A stretch of DNA of 11,758 bases from an uncultured Chlorobiota bacterium (GCA_946481475.1 CAMLOB010000066.1:1-11758); one strand, 5' to 3'. Positions 1 through 7,341 are shown, counted from the first letter of the stretch. A program made the numbers and translations. Notes: a model not told the origin generated them from the sequence alone.

Positions 1-60
1 GCTCACACAAAGCTGATTGCTCAAAGCTGACTACTCACGGCTCAAAGCTCACTCCTCACA
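1..60. repeat. Short tandem repeat upstream of queD
   Basis: Positions 19-39 and 40-60 are two tandem copies of a 21-bp unit that match at 18 of 21 positions. Each begins GCTCAAAGCT and ends in a CTCAC-type motif. A third, degenerate partial copy lies at 1-18 and shares AAAGCTGA. The array probably continues beyond the window edge. It ends 23 bases before the queD start. I recognise this style of repeat (alternating GCTCA/AAAGCT) as a kind of intergenic filler seen in many genomes of the FCB group and others. That is memory, not a search result. No preQ1 riboswitch fold is visible here. Confidence 0.7.
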
Positions 61-83
61 GACACTGGACCGGACAACAGACA

Positions 84-506
84 ATGAACATGGAAATCGC
101 AAAGGAGTTTCGTTGGGAGATGGGGCATCGGCTTCCCTTTCATGAGGGAGGATGCCGGAATGTACACGGGCATTCCTATCGGATGCGCGTTGTGGTGACC
201 GGGGAACTGGATGAAAACGGGATGGTGATCGATTACTTCGATATTCGTGCTATCGTCGATCCGATTGTCGAGCAGGTGGATCATGCCTTCCTCTGCGACG
301 AGTCGGACCGGGAGATGCTGACCTTCCTTGAAGCGCACGACATGAAACGGGTCGTGGTCTCCTTCCCCTCCACTGCCGAGAACATCGCAGGCTGGATGCT
401 CGGACAGGTGGCCGACAGTCTGAAAGGCTACACAAATCTGGAAACCATCGCCGTTCGACTCTACGAAACCGAGCGGACCTATGCCGAGGCGAAGCTGAAA
501 GTGTAA
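84..506 (+). CDS. queD: 6-carboxy-5,6,7,8-tetrahydropterin synthase (QueD)
   Basis: This cytoplasmic enzyme converts 7,8-dihydroneopterin triphosphate to 6-carboxytetrahydropterin, an early step to preQ0 and queuosine. At 140 residues it is a normal length for the PTPS/QueD fold. Zinc ligands are visible as H15 in the MGHRL motif and H28 and H30 in VHGH. C24 is the likely catalytic cysteine, D66-H67 (VDHAF) matches the catalytic Asp/His pair, and E128 in YET matches the pterin-binding glutamate. The start at 84 has no clear Shine-Dalgarno, and the ATG at 90 is an equally possible start. The stop is followed after a few bases by queC, so the two are probably one operon. Identity as QueD rather than eukaryote-like PTPS rests on the catalytic Cys motif, the length and the queC neighbour. 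Confidence 0.95.
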   Translation: MNMEIAKEFRWEMGHRLPFHEGGCRNVHGHSYRMRVVVTGELDENGMVIDYFDIRAIVDPIVEQVDHAFLCDESDREMLTFLEAHDMKRVVVSFPSTAENIAGWMLGQVADSLKGYTNLETIAVRLYETERTYAEAKLKV

Positions 507-507
507 A

Positions 508-514
508 CGGGAAG
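508..514 (+). promoter_or_regulatory. Ribosome binding site deciding the queC start
   Basis: CGGGAAG lies just after the queD stop codon. It sits 8 bases before the ATG at 523, a good spacing, and overlaps the alternative GTG at 514, which it could not serve. This favours 523 as the queC start. Confidence 0.5.
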
Positions 515-522
515 TGCCGTCC

Positions 523-1224
523 ATGCAGAATCCGCAACCGGAAACTCCGAATCCGAAATCGGCCGTTGTTCTCCTGAGCGGCGGAATGGATAGCTGCGTG
601 ACGGCGGCGATTCTTGCCCGGCAGGGATACCGGCTGAACCTGCTCCACACAAACTATGGCCAGCGGACCGAGAAGAAGGAACTGGAATGTTTCCACGCCC
701 AGGCCGATCACTTCGGTGCCCACCGCCGTCTCGTCGTCGATATCGGCCACCTTGCCGCGATCGGCGGATCGAGTCTGACCGATACCCATATCGAAGTCTC
801 CCGGGCAAACCTGGAGTCGCGGGAGATTCCCACAAGCTATGTCCCCTTTCGGAACGCCAACATCCTGGCCATCGCTACAAGCTGGGCGGAAGTCATCGGT
901 GCTGCAGTGATCGCCATCGGTGCGGTCGAGGAAGATTCCAGCGGCTATCCCGATTGCAGGAAGGAATTCTTCCGTGCCTTCGAACGGGCAATCGCACTCG
1001 GGACGCGACCGGAGACCGATATCCGGATCGCAACACCGGTGATCGATATGAGCAAGGCCGACATCGTCCGAAAAGGTCTGGAGCTGGATGCCCCGCTTCA
1101 TCTGACCTGGTCCTGCTATCAGGGGGAAGAGCGTGCCTGCGGCGAGTGCGACAGTTGTGCGCTGCGGCTGCGGGGATTCCGGGAGGCCGGCGTCGAGGAT
1201 CCGATTCCCTATCGTGGGGGGTAG
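523..1224 (+). CDS. queC: 7-cyano-7-deazaguanine synthase (QueC)
   Basis: QueC uses ATP and ammonia to convert 7-carboxy-7-deazaguanine to preQ0, in the same pathway as the adjacent QueD. From the ATG at 523 the protein has 233 residues, a usual length. The N-terminal PP-loop SGGMDS is at 19-24. The family motifs HTNYGQR (42-48), VPFRN (107-111) and YPDC (142-145) follow. Four cysteines near the C-terminus (198, 206, 209, 212; C-x7-C-x2-C-x2-C) form the zinc site typical of QueC. A GTG at 514 would add three residues, but the ATG has the better-placed ribosome binding site. The gap to queD is 16 bases, which suggests a two-gene operon. QueE, FolE and QueF are not in the window. Family identity is very secure. 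Confidence 0.97.
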   Translation: MQNPQPETPNPKSAVVLLSGGMDSCVTAAILARQGYRLNLLHTNYGQRTEKKELECFHAQADHFGAHRRLVVDIGHLAAIGGSSLTDTHIEVSRANLESREIPTSYVPFRNANILAIATSWAEVIGAAVIAIGAVEEDSSGYPDCRKEFFRAFERAIALGTRPETDIRIATPVIDMSKADIVRKGLELDAPLHLTWSCYQGEERACGECDSCALRLRGFREAGVEDPIPYRGG

Positions 1225-1238
1225 CGGAAGATCGTACA

Positions 1239-1272
1239 CGGATTGAACGGATCGGGACGGATTCCTGCGGAT
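1239..1272. repeat. Phased CGGAT repeat downstream of queC
   Basis: CGGAT occurs four times, starting at 1239, 1248, 1258 and 1268, that is every 9-10 bases. Intervening bases such as TTGAA and GGGA make this look like the GGATTGAACGGAT type of intergenic repeat I know from many bacterial genomes. It lies 15 bases after the queC stop in a gap between convergent genes. I see no coding potential. Confidence 0.55.
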
Positions 1273-1330
1273 TTATCGAATCGTCCGGTGAAGTACCTCT
1301 GCTCGTGGCACCGTAAAGTTGTCGATGATT

Positions 1331-1420
1331 CTTTGTGCCTTTGTGGTGAAAAAACACAAAGGCATCCACAAGGGCATCCACCACAGCGGAGAAACGAAGC
1401 GACCACAAAGCCGGAACCCG
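1331..1420. repeat. CTTTGTG/CACAAAG repeat island with hairpin
   Basis: A perfect 10-bp inverted repeat, TGCCTTTGTG (1336-1345) and CACAAAGGCA (1355-1364), encloses a 9-base A-rich loop. It is followed by a direct repeat GGCATCCAC at 1361-1369 and 1373-1381, and by another CCACAAAG near 1410. The sequence matches, from memory, the CTTTGTGCCTTTGTGGTGAA family that is scattered between genes in many bacteria. It lies between the converging queC and addB genes. The hairpin has no T-tract on either strand, so it is at best a weak bidirectional terminator. Together with the CGGAT repeat it accounts for most of the 205-base gap. Confidence 0.65.
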
Positions 1421-1429
1421 GCCGACAGT

Positions 1430-4400
1430 CTATTTCCCCTTCTCCGAAATCCGGCAGACCGAGTAGTACTCACACTCCCGACAGACCTTGTTCACATCGT
1501 GCGGCGTCACGTGATAGACGCCGGTGGAGATTCCCTGCACGTACTGATCGGCCCAGGCAAAGGCCTCCTCCATCCGGGCCTCCAGTTCCTCCACCGTGTC
1601 CGGATCCCGCTTGTATTTCCGCTCCTTTATCAGGTCTCCTTTCAGCTCGTTCGGTACGAAAAGATAGGTGTCCTTCGTGTTCACCTCCCGTGCGTTCAGT
1701 CGGTAGTAGATGCCGCCGGACGGCCGGATGTTCTCCAGCGGCAGACCGAAATGATCGGCCAGAACGTGGCGGATCACTTCCAGATAGATCATCAATTGCA
1801 GACTCAGTCCCTTCTCGATATCCCCCCGCGACGGAGGAACACCGGTCTTGTAGTCGGCGACGGCGTAGTAGACCACATCCCCCTGACGGAAGATCTCCAC
1901 GCGATCGACCTTTCCCCGCACCTTCACATCGTAGAGCTCGATCTCATTATTTGAGGAGAGAATCGGATCGGTTGTCGATCCGGAACTTCCTCCCTGACCG
2001 AAAGAGACCTCGAAGAATTCCGGCACCAGTTCGGTCTTCTCCTCGGTCCGGACGATCTCGCCGTCGATCCACTGCTCGATCAATCCGTTCAGTGCGTCGC
2101 TTCCGAGCAGGCGTTCCTGATCGATCTTCCAGTAGGGATGATCGAGCGTGATCCCCTCGATCTCCTGCGCGGCGATCTCCTGCGCGCGCCGGATCACCTC
2201 GTCCCGATTCTCATGACTTATCGGCAGTTCACCCTTCTCCCGGAGTTCGCTGTAGAGTTTGAAGAGGACGGCATGGACCAGCACTCCCCGCTCCAGGGGC
2301 GTCAGCGTCACATCGAACCGGGCCGGGGCATCGACGCTGAGGAGACGACGGGTGAAGTACTTGAACGGACACTTCGCGTAGATTTCAAGCTGCGAGGCGG
2401 AGTACTCCTTCTCGCGCCGGGCGGCAAGCTCTTCCCGTTCCTCATCGGTCAGTGCATCGGTGATGATTCCGCGGTACTCTGCTGCGAGACCGGGATTCTC
2501 TTCGGCCATCGCACGTCCCATTTCCACTTCCACCGTGTGCTTCAGATGATCGAGAACTTCTCTTCCCTCCTCGACTCTGGGGAGTGCTCCTCCGTTCCAG
2601 AGAACCGTCCCGGCCTCCTCCGCCAGCACATCGATCGTGGCGACCATCGCCGGGAAATCCCGGTCCGGAATCGATTCCTTCTCCCCCCGTCGCTCCCCCC
2701 GCTCGATGCGAAGCTCCTTGTATTCCACCACGTTCCCCGACTCCTCCACCGTCGTGATGCGGAGCAACGCGTCGAGAAAGGAGGAGCGGACAAGTTCGTT
2801 CTCTCCTGCGGTGCGCGGATAGGTCAGATAGATGCGATGCGAGAAACTCGTCAGGCCGGAATAGAAGGCGATCCGTTCCCGCCGCAATTGCCGCTCCTCG
2901 GTCGCCTCCAGCGGCTTCCCCAGAAAGTTTGCCGGGATATACGTACTCGGAAATTCGCCGTCGACCAGACCGCACATGATGATAACGTCGAACGTCTGTC
3001 CCTGCACCTGATCGAGCGAAGTGACCAGCATCCCGTAATCGTGCTTCTCCCGAATGCTGTAGAACGATCGCGCCGCCGCCGTCCGGAGGTGATCCAGATA
3101 GTAGCCGAGTCGGTGGAGTCCCTGCTGTTGCGGTTCGGGATCGGAAGAAGGTTCTTCTTCCCCGACCGGAGTTTCGGCCGCAATCCGCTTCCGCTCCTCC
3201 TCGATATCCAGTTCGAACAACTCCGTCAGTTCGTCCAGCAGAGCCAGGAAACGGGCCAGCGCCCGCGTATCCCGTTCCATCTCGTCGTGGATACGTTGCC
3301 AGTCGGCCGGAGTGCGGGGTTGCGATTCAAGGTTCCGCCGGAGTTGCAGGATGTTCTCGGTCGCCTTCAACGTCGCAATCAGTCTGAGAAACGCAGCCCG
3401 GAACTCCGTGGGGGAGAGAAGCGTGGAGAACTCCCCGAGCGTCGCGTGGACCGCTTCGATACTCCGTTCGGCCCGGCGGAGCGTCTCAAGTTCGATCTCC
3501 AGACTCCGACGTTCATCCGGATCGACCCCGGTCTTCAGTCGTCCGAGCAGAAAATCGACCCGTCGACCGGTTCTCCGTCGCCACGCCTGATACCCCCGCG
3601 TGATCCGCAGCTTCGTCCCCGCATCGGTCAGTGCCGCCGGATCGACATCCGGACCGAAGGAGAGGTAGGGAGAGGTAACCGCCCGCAGCACATCCCGCCG
3701 GTCGTAACCGGCCGCCGGAATATTCAGCGCGGAGAAGAGGGCGGTAATCAATCCGTTCTGTTCCAGCGGATACCGGGCGGTGATATTGGCCGGCAGACCG
3801 TAACCCGGCAGATATTCACGGAACAGATCGGTGTATCGTTCCATATTCAGCGTTGCGATACAGATCCGCTCCGGTGGAATTCCCTCATCCAGAATGAGCG
3901 ACTTTGCCAGTCCGGCAATTCCCTGCACCTCTTCTTCGCGTGTATGAAAGCTGTAGACCCCGATCCTGTCGTCGAATGCCGAATTCCCGATCCGCTCATC
4001 CGTCCGGAACAGATTCCGGCGCATGTGGTGGGTGAAGGGACGCCGTTCCGCCTCGGAGATCATCGGATCGATCGGATCCAGTCGCTCCCCGCCGTACCCG
4101 CCGATCAGCAGCCGGTCGATCACCTCCTGAAAGTTCCCGTAGAGCGGACCGTTCCCCTCTTCGTAATCGAAGACGATCAGCACGTTCAGGTTCTCCACGC
4201 CGGCCAGCCGGATCAGCATGTCGATCTCCGGCCAGGTGAACTCCGTGTAGTCGTGGATCAGAAGGGTGTGAACCTCGGGAAAGGGGGCGCGGAAGACCGC
4301 ATCGGGATTTCCGAAGAGTTCCGTGTTCACCCGGAGAAGTCTGCCGGGATAGTCGATCCACGTGTCGCCGAGAATGCGCAGATACTCGCTGTAGATGTTG

Positions 4401-4903
4401 TAGAGATCCCGCAGCTTCACCACATCATATCCCTGCATCGTCTCCGGGTCCTCCTCGACGGCCCGGATGTCCGCCTCGAACTGCGACGGCAGAATCCCGT
4501 CCGCCCTGACACCGCTGATCACCCGCGTCACCTGCTCGACGACCCCGAGCGACGGGTCGCGACCCGGACGGGCGAAGTAGTTCAGATCGACGTTCTTCAT
4601 CGCCCGCTCGATCAGGGCGATCTGAATCTCCATCGACGCCTCCCGCCTGCCGGGAGCAAGCCGTTCGTAGAGGGCCGTGGCGAACGAGTGCATGGTAAAG
4701 AGCGGAAGGTGGGTCAGCGGGCCACCCGTATCGGCGAAGTGCCGGTCGGTCAGCTCCCGCTCCAGTTCCCGCAACTTCCGTCCGGTCGGAAGAACAAAGG
4801 CATACTCGTGAAGATTTCCCTCTTCAGCCGCCCCGAGGATATAGCCGTCAAGATCAAGCGGAGAGCGAACGGGAATGGTTTTGCTGTAGAGAAGCTGGGA
4901 CAT
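1430..4903 (-). CDS. addB: AddB-type ATP-dependent nuclease subunit (PD-(D/E)XK, Fe-S)
   Basis: AddB is the second subunit of the AddAB helicase-nuclease, which processes DNA double-strand ends for recombination. The 1157-residue length is close to that of Bacillus AddB. The N-terminal half is helicase-like without a good Walker A; residues 37-48 (VLPTGRKLRELE) stand where it would be. Residues 627-652 (VTSLDQVQGQTFDV ... GEFP) match the late UvrD-like helicase motifs. The C-terminal nuclease domain shows H877 (GVLVHA), D1000 (GKVDRVE), D1017 and K1019 (VADYKTG), and Q1036/Y1040 (QLMIY). Cysteines 845, 1141, 1144 and 1150 form the split C...C-x2-C-x5-C iron-sulphur staple known in AddB. No AddA gene lies next to it. 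The start codon follows a repeat with no Shine-Dalgarno. It could instead be a related PD-(D/E)XK exonuclease of the same superfamily. Confidence 0.85.
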   Translation of the reverse strand: MSQLLYSKTIPVRSPLDLDGYILGAAEEGNLHEYAFVLPTGRKLRELERELTDRHFADTGGPLTHLPLFTMHSFATALYERLAPGRREASMEIQIALIERAMKNVDLNYFARPGRDPSLGVVEQVTRVISGVRADGILPSQFEADIRAVEEDPETMQGYDVVKLRDLYNIYSEYLRILGDTWIDYPGRLLRVNTELFGNPDAVFRAPFPEVHTLLIHDYTEFTWPEIDMLIRLAGVENLNVLIVFDYEEGNGPLYGNFQEVIDRLLIGGYGGERLDPIDPMISEAERRPFTHHMRRNLFRTDERIGNSAFDDRIGVYSFHTREEEVQGIAGLAKSLILDEGIPPERICIATLNMERYTDLFREYLPGYGLPANITARYPLEQNGLITALFSALNIPAAGYDRRDVLRAVTSPYLSFGPDVDPAALTDAGTKLRITRGYQAWRRRTGRRVDFLLGRLKTGVDPDERRSLEIELETLRRAERSIEAVHATLGEFSTLLSPTEFRAAFLRLIATLKATENILQLRRNLESQPRTPADWQRIHDEMERDTRALARFLALLDELTELFELDIEEERKRIAAETPVGEEEPSSDPEPQQQGLHRLGYYLDHLRTAAARSFYSIREKHDYGMLVTSLDQVQGQTFDVIIMCGLVDGEFPSTYIPANFLGKPLEATEERQLRRERIAFYSGLTSFSHRIYLTYPRTAGENELVRSSFLDALLRITTVEESGNVVEYKELRIERGERRGEKESIPDRDFPAMVATIDVLAEEAGTVLWNGGALPRVEEGREVLDHLKHTVEVEMGRAMAEENPGLAAEYRGIITDALTDEEREELAARREKEYSASQLEIYAKCPFKYFTRRLLSVDAPARFDVTLTPLERGVLVHAVLFKLYSELREKGELPISHENRDEVIRRAQEIAAQEIEGITLDHPYWKIDQERLLGSDALNGLIEQWIDGEIVRTEEKTELVPEFFEVSFGQGGSSGSTTDPILSSNNEIELYDVKVRGKVDRVEIFRQGDVVYYAVADYKTGVPPSRGDIEKGLSLQLMIYLEVIRHVLADHFGLPLENIRPSGGIYYRLNAREVNTKDTYLFVPNELKGDLIKERKYKRDPDTVEELEARMEEAFAWADQYVQGISTGVYHVTPHDVNKVCRECEYYSVCRISEKGK

Positions 4904-4904
4904 T

Positions 4905-5035
4905 GGAGAAATTCAAAAGGAAAAATTCAAGATTCAAAAATGATGGATGAGTGGGAAAAGGGGTGGGAGAAATTCAAAAGGAAAAATTCAAAAGTGAATC
5001 TGTGCCGTGACGTTTTTGAATCTTGCCTTTTGAAT
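4905..5035. repeat. Direct and inverted ATTCAAAAGG repeats upstream of addB
   Basis: Positions 4905-4930 and 4966-4991 are identical 26-bp direct repeats (starting GGAGAAATTCAAAAGG). ATTCAAAAGG at 4911-4920 is inverted at 5026-5035, and AAGATTCAAAAA at 4929-4940 is perfectly inverted at 5013-5024, so the block can fold into a long stem. It abuts the addB start codon and is clearly richer in A and T than the flanking genes. The remainder, about 5036-5123, is a pyrimidine-rich tract with no gene visible. Confidence 0.75.
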
Positions 5036-5123
5036 GTTTCATTTCCTCCCCTCCCAAACACCCCGTAAATCCAAATCGTTCTTTCCCCTTTTTGACTTCT
5101 GCATTTTCCCTTGCACTTCCTTC

Positions 5124-5483
5124 TCATCCTCCCCACACCGACACCTGATTTCCCTCCGGATCCCGGAACATCGCATACTTCCCGTCTTCATCCTCGGCCG
5201 ATGCCGTCGGTTCGTAGCCCTCTCTCTTGAGTCTTTTCAGAAGGGTGTCGAAGTTGTCTACCCGGAAGGTGATAATCACTTCGCGCGGTGTCGAGATGTC
5301 CGGATCGCCGTCGTAGGGGGTGATGCCGAAATGAAAGGGACCCCGCTCGGTATCGAAGGCGCCGAAAAACCCTCCTTCGTGTTCAAGCGATACCTCCAGA
5401 TCAAAATAGCGGGAATACCAATCGGCAAGTCTTTTCGGTTCAAGCGCCTGGATAACAAGCGCTCCCACGTAGCGAATAGCCAT
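5124..5483 (-). CDS. VOC-superfamily (glyoxalase/bleomycin-resistance fold) protein
   Basis: This 119-residue protein has the two beta-alpha-beta-beta-beta modules of the vicinal oxygen chelate fold. Module one starts YVGALVIQALEPKRLADWY and module two starts REVIITFRVDNFDTLLKRL. The end, FRDPEGNQVSVW, matches the family signature DP.GN. Many VOC proteins are glyoxalases, dioxygenases or antibiotic-binding proteins, but substrate cannot be read here. The four positions that bind metal in glyoxalase I appear to hold no ligand: no His in the first strand, no Glu in HFGIT, no His in VIITF, and Ser where Glu is expected near the end. A non-metal binding role is therefore as likely as catalysis. 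The start is the ATG at 5483, and no strong Shine-Dalgarno is seen. It lies 220 bases upstream of addB on the same strand. Confidence 0.85.
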   Translation of the reverse strand: MAIRYVGALVIQALEPKRLADWYSRYFDLEVSLEHEGGFFGAFDTERGPFHFGITPYDGDPDISTPREVIITFRVDNFDTLLKRLKREGYEPTASAEDEDGKYAMFRDPEGNQVSVWGG

Positions 5484-5686
5484 CGAACAGGATGGTTAGT
5501 ATGAATAACGTGAGGCAAAACTACAGAAGACGACAACGAGATAAAAGGGGGGAAGCGGAGAAAGGAGGATGTGTCGGGCTTTACGAGATTTTTCCGTAGT
5601 GCCGTATTTTCCGCTCTTCCCTATGTTAGGGCTGAAAGGAAAAGGAAGCGATTCCTGTCGGGAATGTTTTCGATAAAAAAAAACGT
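5484..5686. other. Divergent intergenic region between VOC gene and lipoprotein gene
   Basis: These 203 bases must hold the promoters for both divergent genes. I see a purine-rich stretch at about 5526-5570, a short perfect inverted repeat CCCTATGTTAGGG at 5619-5631, and an A9 tract at 5675-5683 just before the lipoprotein start. I could not find a convincing sigma-70 or Bacteroidetes-type (TTTG ... TAnnTTTG) promoter on either strand. No credible gene lies here. Confidence 0.4.
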
Positions 5687-6403
5687 ATGCGACACATCGG
5701 GCGATACTTCCGGCAACGTTCCCCTCTGTTCATTCTGTCCCTTTTGTTCATCTCTCTTCAGAGCTGCGACGAGGCTCTTCCTCCGGACATCGTTCAGGGG
5801 ACGAAGGTGGCGATTGACAACAGGTTGATCGGCGACATTCTCGTGCGGGTCAACGGAATCGATGTCGGGGAAGTTCCGAAAGGGGAACTCCGGCTGATTC
5901 CCCGTGGAGATCTCGAGTACGTGGAAGTGGAGTGGCGTCTGGTTCGTCCGGAGATTGACGGTCGGATCATGGGAGACAGTCTCGGGGGGATTCTGACCTT
6001 CGACACGCCGGGGGACGGCGATTCGGTCCATGCCGTTATCGAACACGTGATCACAACAGCCGCCGGAGATGAAGAGGTCTATTTCGCACCCTTGATCGAC
6101 AATCCGACGTCGGGACCGATGGTGATCGGATTGAATATGGGGCTCGGGACCGGTCGCGAACACCGGACCGGGTTGCAGATCGACCCCGGCACTTCCGGTC
6201 TCTTCATCGGATACTACCGGATCGACAGCGGAACAAACGTCCGGGCCTACAACCCGGCCATGGCCTACGGCCCGTTCCTCTTTGCCGAGCGACTCTACGG
6301 ACGTGATTTCGTCCGGGCGGATCTGACCCCCGGATCCGGAGAGGTCCGGATTCTCTTCGACAAGCCGTTGCGGCAGATCCGGACGACATCGGACGCGGAC
6401 TGA
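5687..6403 (+). CDS. Putative lipoprotein of unknown function
   Basis: I do not recognise this family by name. The 238-residue protein starts with a basic segment, a hydrophobic core (residues 13-24) and a lipobox LQSC with C27 as the predicted lipidated residue, so it should be a membrane-anchored lipoprotein. Acidic residues follow the cysteine (CDEALPPD). The mature part looks all-beta. Residues 43-86 and 137-180 seem to be two related units, each beginning IDN and containing an N-G turn, a G-x-L/L-x-I-x-P-x-G step and a late R-L/R-I. The first resembles PEGA-like surface domains. It is the first of three plus-strand envelope genes and lies 55 bases before the next. The start at 5687 has no Shine-Dalgarno but gives a good signal peptide. 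Confidence 0.75.
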   Translation: MRHIGRYFRQRSPLFILSLLFISLQSCDEALPPDIVQGTKVAIDNRLIGDILVRVNGIDVGEVPKGELRLIPRGDLEYVEVEWRLVRPEIDGRIMGDSLGGILTFDTPGDGDSVHAVIEHVITTAAGDEEVYFAPLIDNPTSGPMVIGLNMGLGTGREHRTGLQIDPGTSGLFIGYYRIDSGTNVRAYNPAMAYGPFLFAERLYGRDFVRADLTPGSGEVRILFDKPLRQIRTTSDAD

Positions 6404-6440
6404 TTGAACGGCCCGATTCTCCCCTTCTTTCAACAGCATC

Positions 6441-6453
6441 AACCAAAGAGACT
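6441..6453 (+). repeat. Shared leader 13-mer, copy 1
   Basis: AACCAAAGAGACT lies 5 bases before the GTG start of the barrel-like gene. The identical 13-mer recurs at 7342-7354 in the leader of the next gene. Its GAGA could act as a weak ribosome binding site here. Its role is unknown. Confidence 0.45.
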
Positions 6454-6458
6454 CAGCA

Positions 6459-7304
6459 GTGAAACGACGATACGGACTACCGGTTTTGCTCTTCCTGACG
6501 GCCTCGGTTCTGACAGAATCGGTTCTGACGGCTCAGGAGAGTGTCCTCTATCCCGACCCGACGTCACCGATCGGATTGAACGTCGGGTTCGAGATCGGGC
6601 CGAACTACTCTCTGTTTTCACAGCGGATGACGCATTCTCCGATCGACAATCCGACCTCTCCGTTACGGGCACTTGAGTCGGGAAGAGGACTCGGAGGATT
6701 CGGATCGGTGATCGTCGAGTATCCCTTCACTTCATCGATCGGACTCCGGCTGAAGGGGGGATTCGATCTGAAACGGACAATCGCCTCCGGCACAGGTGTG
6801 GCCGACTGTCCGCAGAACGAAGGGAGTCTGTTCGACACGGTCGACATGAGCGTCCGGCAGACCCTGACATCGCTCTGGCTGACCTCCGGACTTGTCCTTC
6901 GGGTCGACATGGCCGACGACTGGTACGCGACGCTCGGTCCGGTATGGCATCGGAGAATAGGAGATATGAAAACGTCGACGCGACAGGAAATCCTTTCCGA
7001 AGGCTCCTGTACGTTCGAGGGGACCGGAGAGAAAACGCTGGAGAGTTCATCGACGGTATCCGACGGAGTAAACGTCAATCGTTTCGGTCTGGAGGGAGGA
7101 ATCGGCTACCGTCGGCGGGTTGCCGGGCATCTCTGGTTCCTCTGCGAACTTCGTTTGCAATACATGCTCGATCCGGTGACGGCCGAAGGGACCGGAACGG
7201 TCGACGACTTCAGGGCGACGACGCTCGGACGATTAAATCTGGGGGTGGACGAAGGGGAGCTGCACGGCATCCTTCTGGGAGTCGGATTGATCTGGAGTCT
7301 GTGA
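6459..7304 (+). CDS. Putative outer-membrane beta-barrel protein
   Basis: This 281-residue protein has a basic N-terminus (MKRR), a hydrophobic segment to about residue 24 and a likely cleavage after LTA at 25, so it is exported. The mature part is rich in alternating strands ending in glycine or aromatic residues: 38-50, 83-90, 94-104, 137-149, 154-163, 207-218, 225-235 and 254-281. This is what an 8-10 strand outer-membrane barrel looks like, and it lies in an envelope gene cluster. The last strand ends in Leu, not the usual Phe. Cysteines at 117 and 184 could pair in predicted loops. The start is GTG at 6459, chosen because it gives a complete signal peptide. Residues 16-25 carry a five-residue duplication (SVLTE/SVLTA). 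The specific family is not recognised, and function (porin, adhesion, T9SS accessory) is open. Confidence 0.7.
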   Translation: MKRRYGLPVLLFLTASVLTESVLTAQESVLYPDPTSPIGLNVGFEIGPNYSLFSQRMTHSPIDNPTSPLRALESGRGLGGFGSVIVEYPFTSSIGLRLKGGFDLKRTIASGTGVADCPQNEGSLFDTVDMSVRQTLTSLWLTSGLVLRVDMADDWYATLGPVWHRRIGDMKTSTRQEILSEGSCTFEGTGEKTLESSSTVSDGVNVNRFGLEGGIGYRRRVAGHLWFLCELRLQYMLDPVTAEGTGTVDDFRATTLGRLNLGVDEGELHGILLGVGLIWSL

Positions 7305-7341
7305 CGACGGAATCCCTTTCAGACTCCTTTATGCGACTGTA

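Noticed and set aside
1..60. Possible CRISPR array
   Set aside because: The 21-bp units are directly tandem with no spacers and diverge from one another.
1..83. Possible preQ1 riboswitch before queD
   Set aside because: The region is a tandem repeat with no C-rich loop or A-rich tail of a preQ1 aptamer.
1336..1364. Classical rho-independent terminator for queC or addB
   Set aside because: The hairpin is perfect, but neither strand has a T-tract after it and it belongs to a dispersed repeat type, so it is listed as a repeat.
1243..2151. Plus-strand frames starting in the queC-addB gap
   Set aside because: They begin in intergenic repeats and continue antisense to addB. The translations are Arg/Pro/Ser-rich filler.
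2138..5068. A 976-codon open frame on the plus strand opposite addB
   Set aside because: It is antisense to a gene with clear domains and catalytic motifs. Its translation is rich in R, P, H and Q with no recognisable domain, and it runs into the repeat block. GC-rich codon use explains the open frame.
5571..5828. An 85-codon frame with a GGAGG motif just upstream, overlapping the lipoprotein start
   Set aside because: The motif is only two bases from the GTG, the peptide has no recognisable features, and most of it overlaps the lipoprotein gene in another frame.
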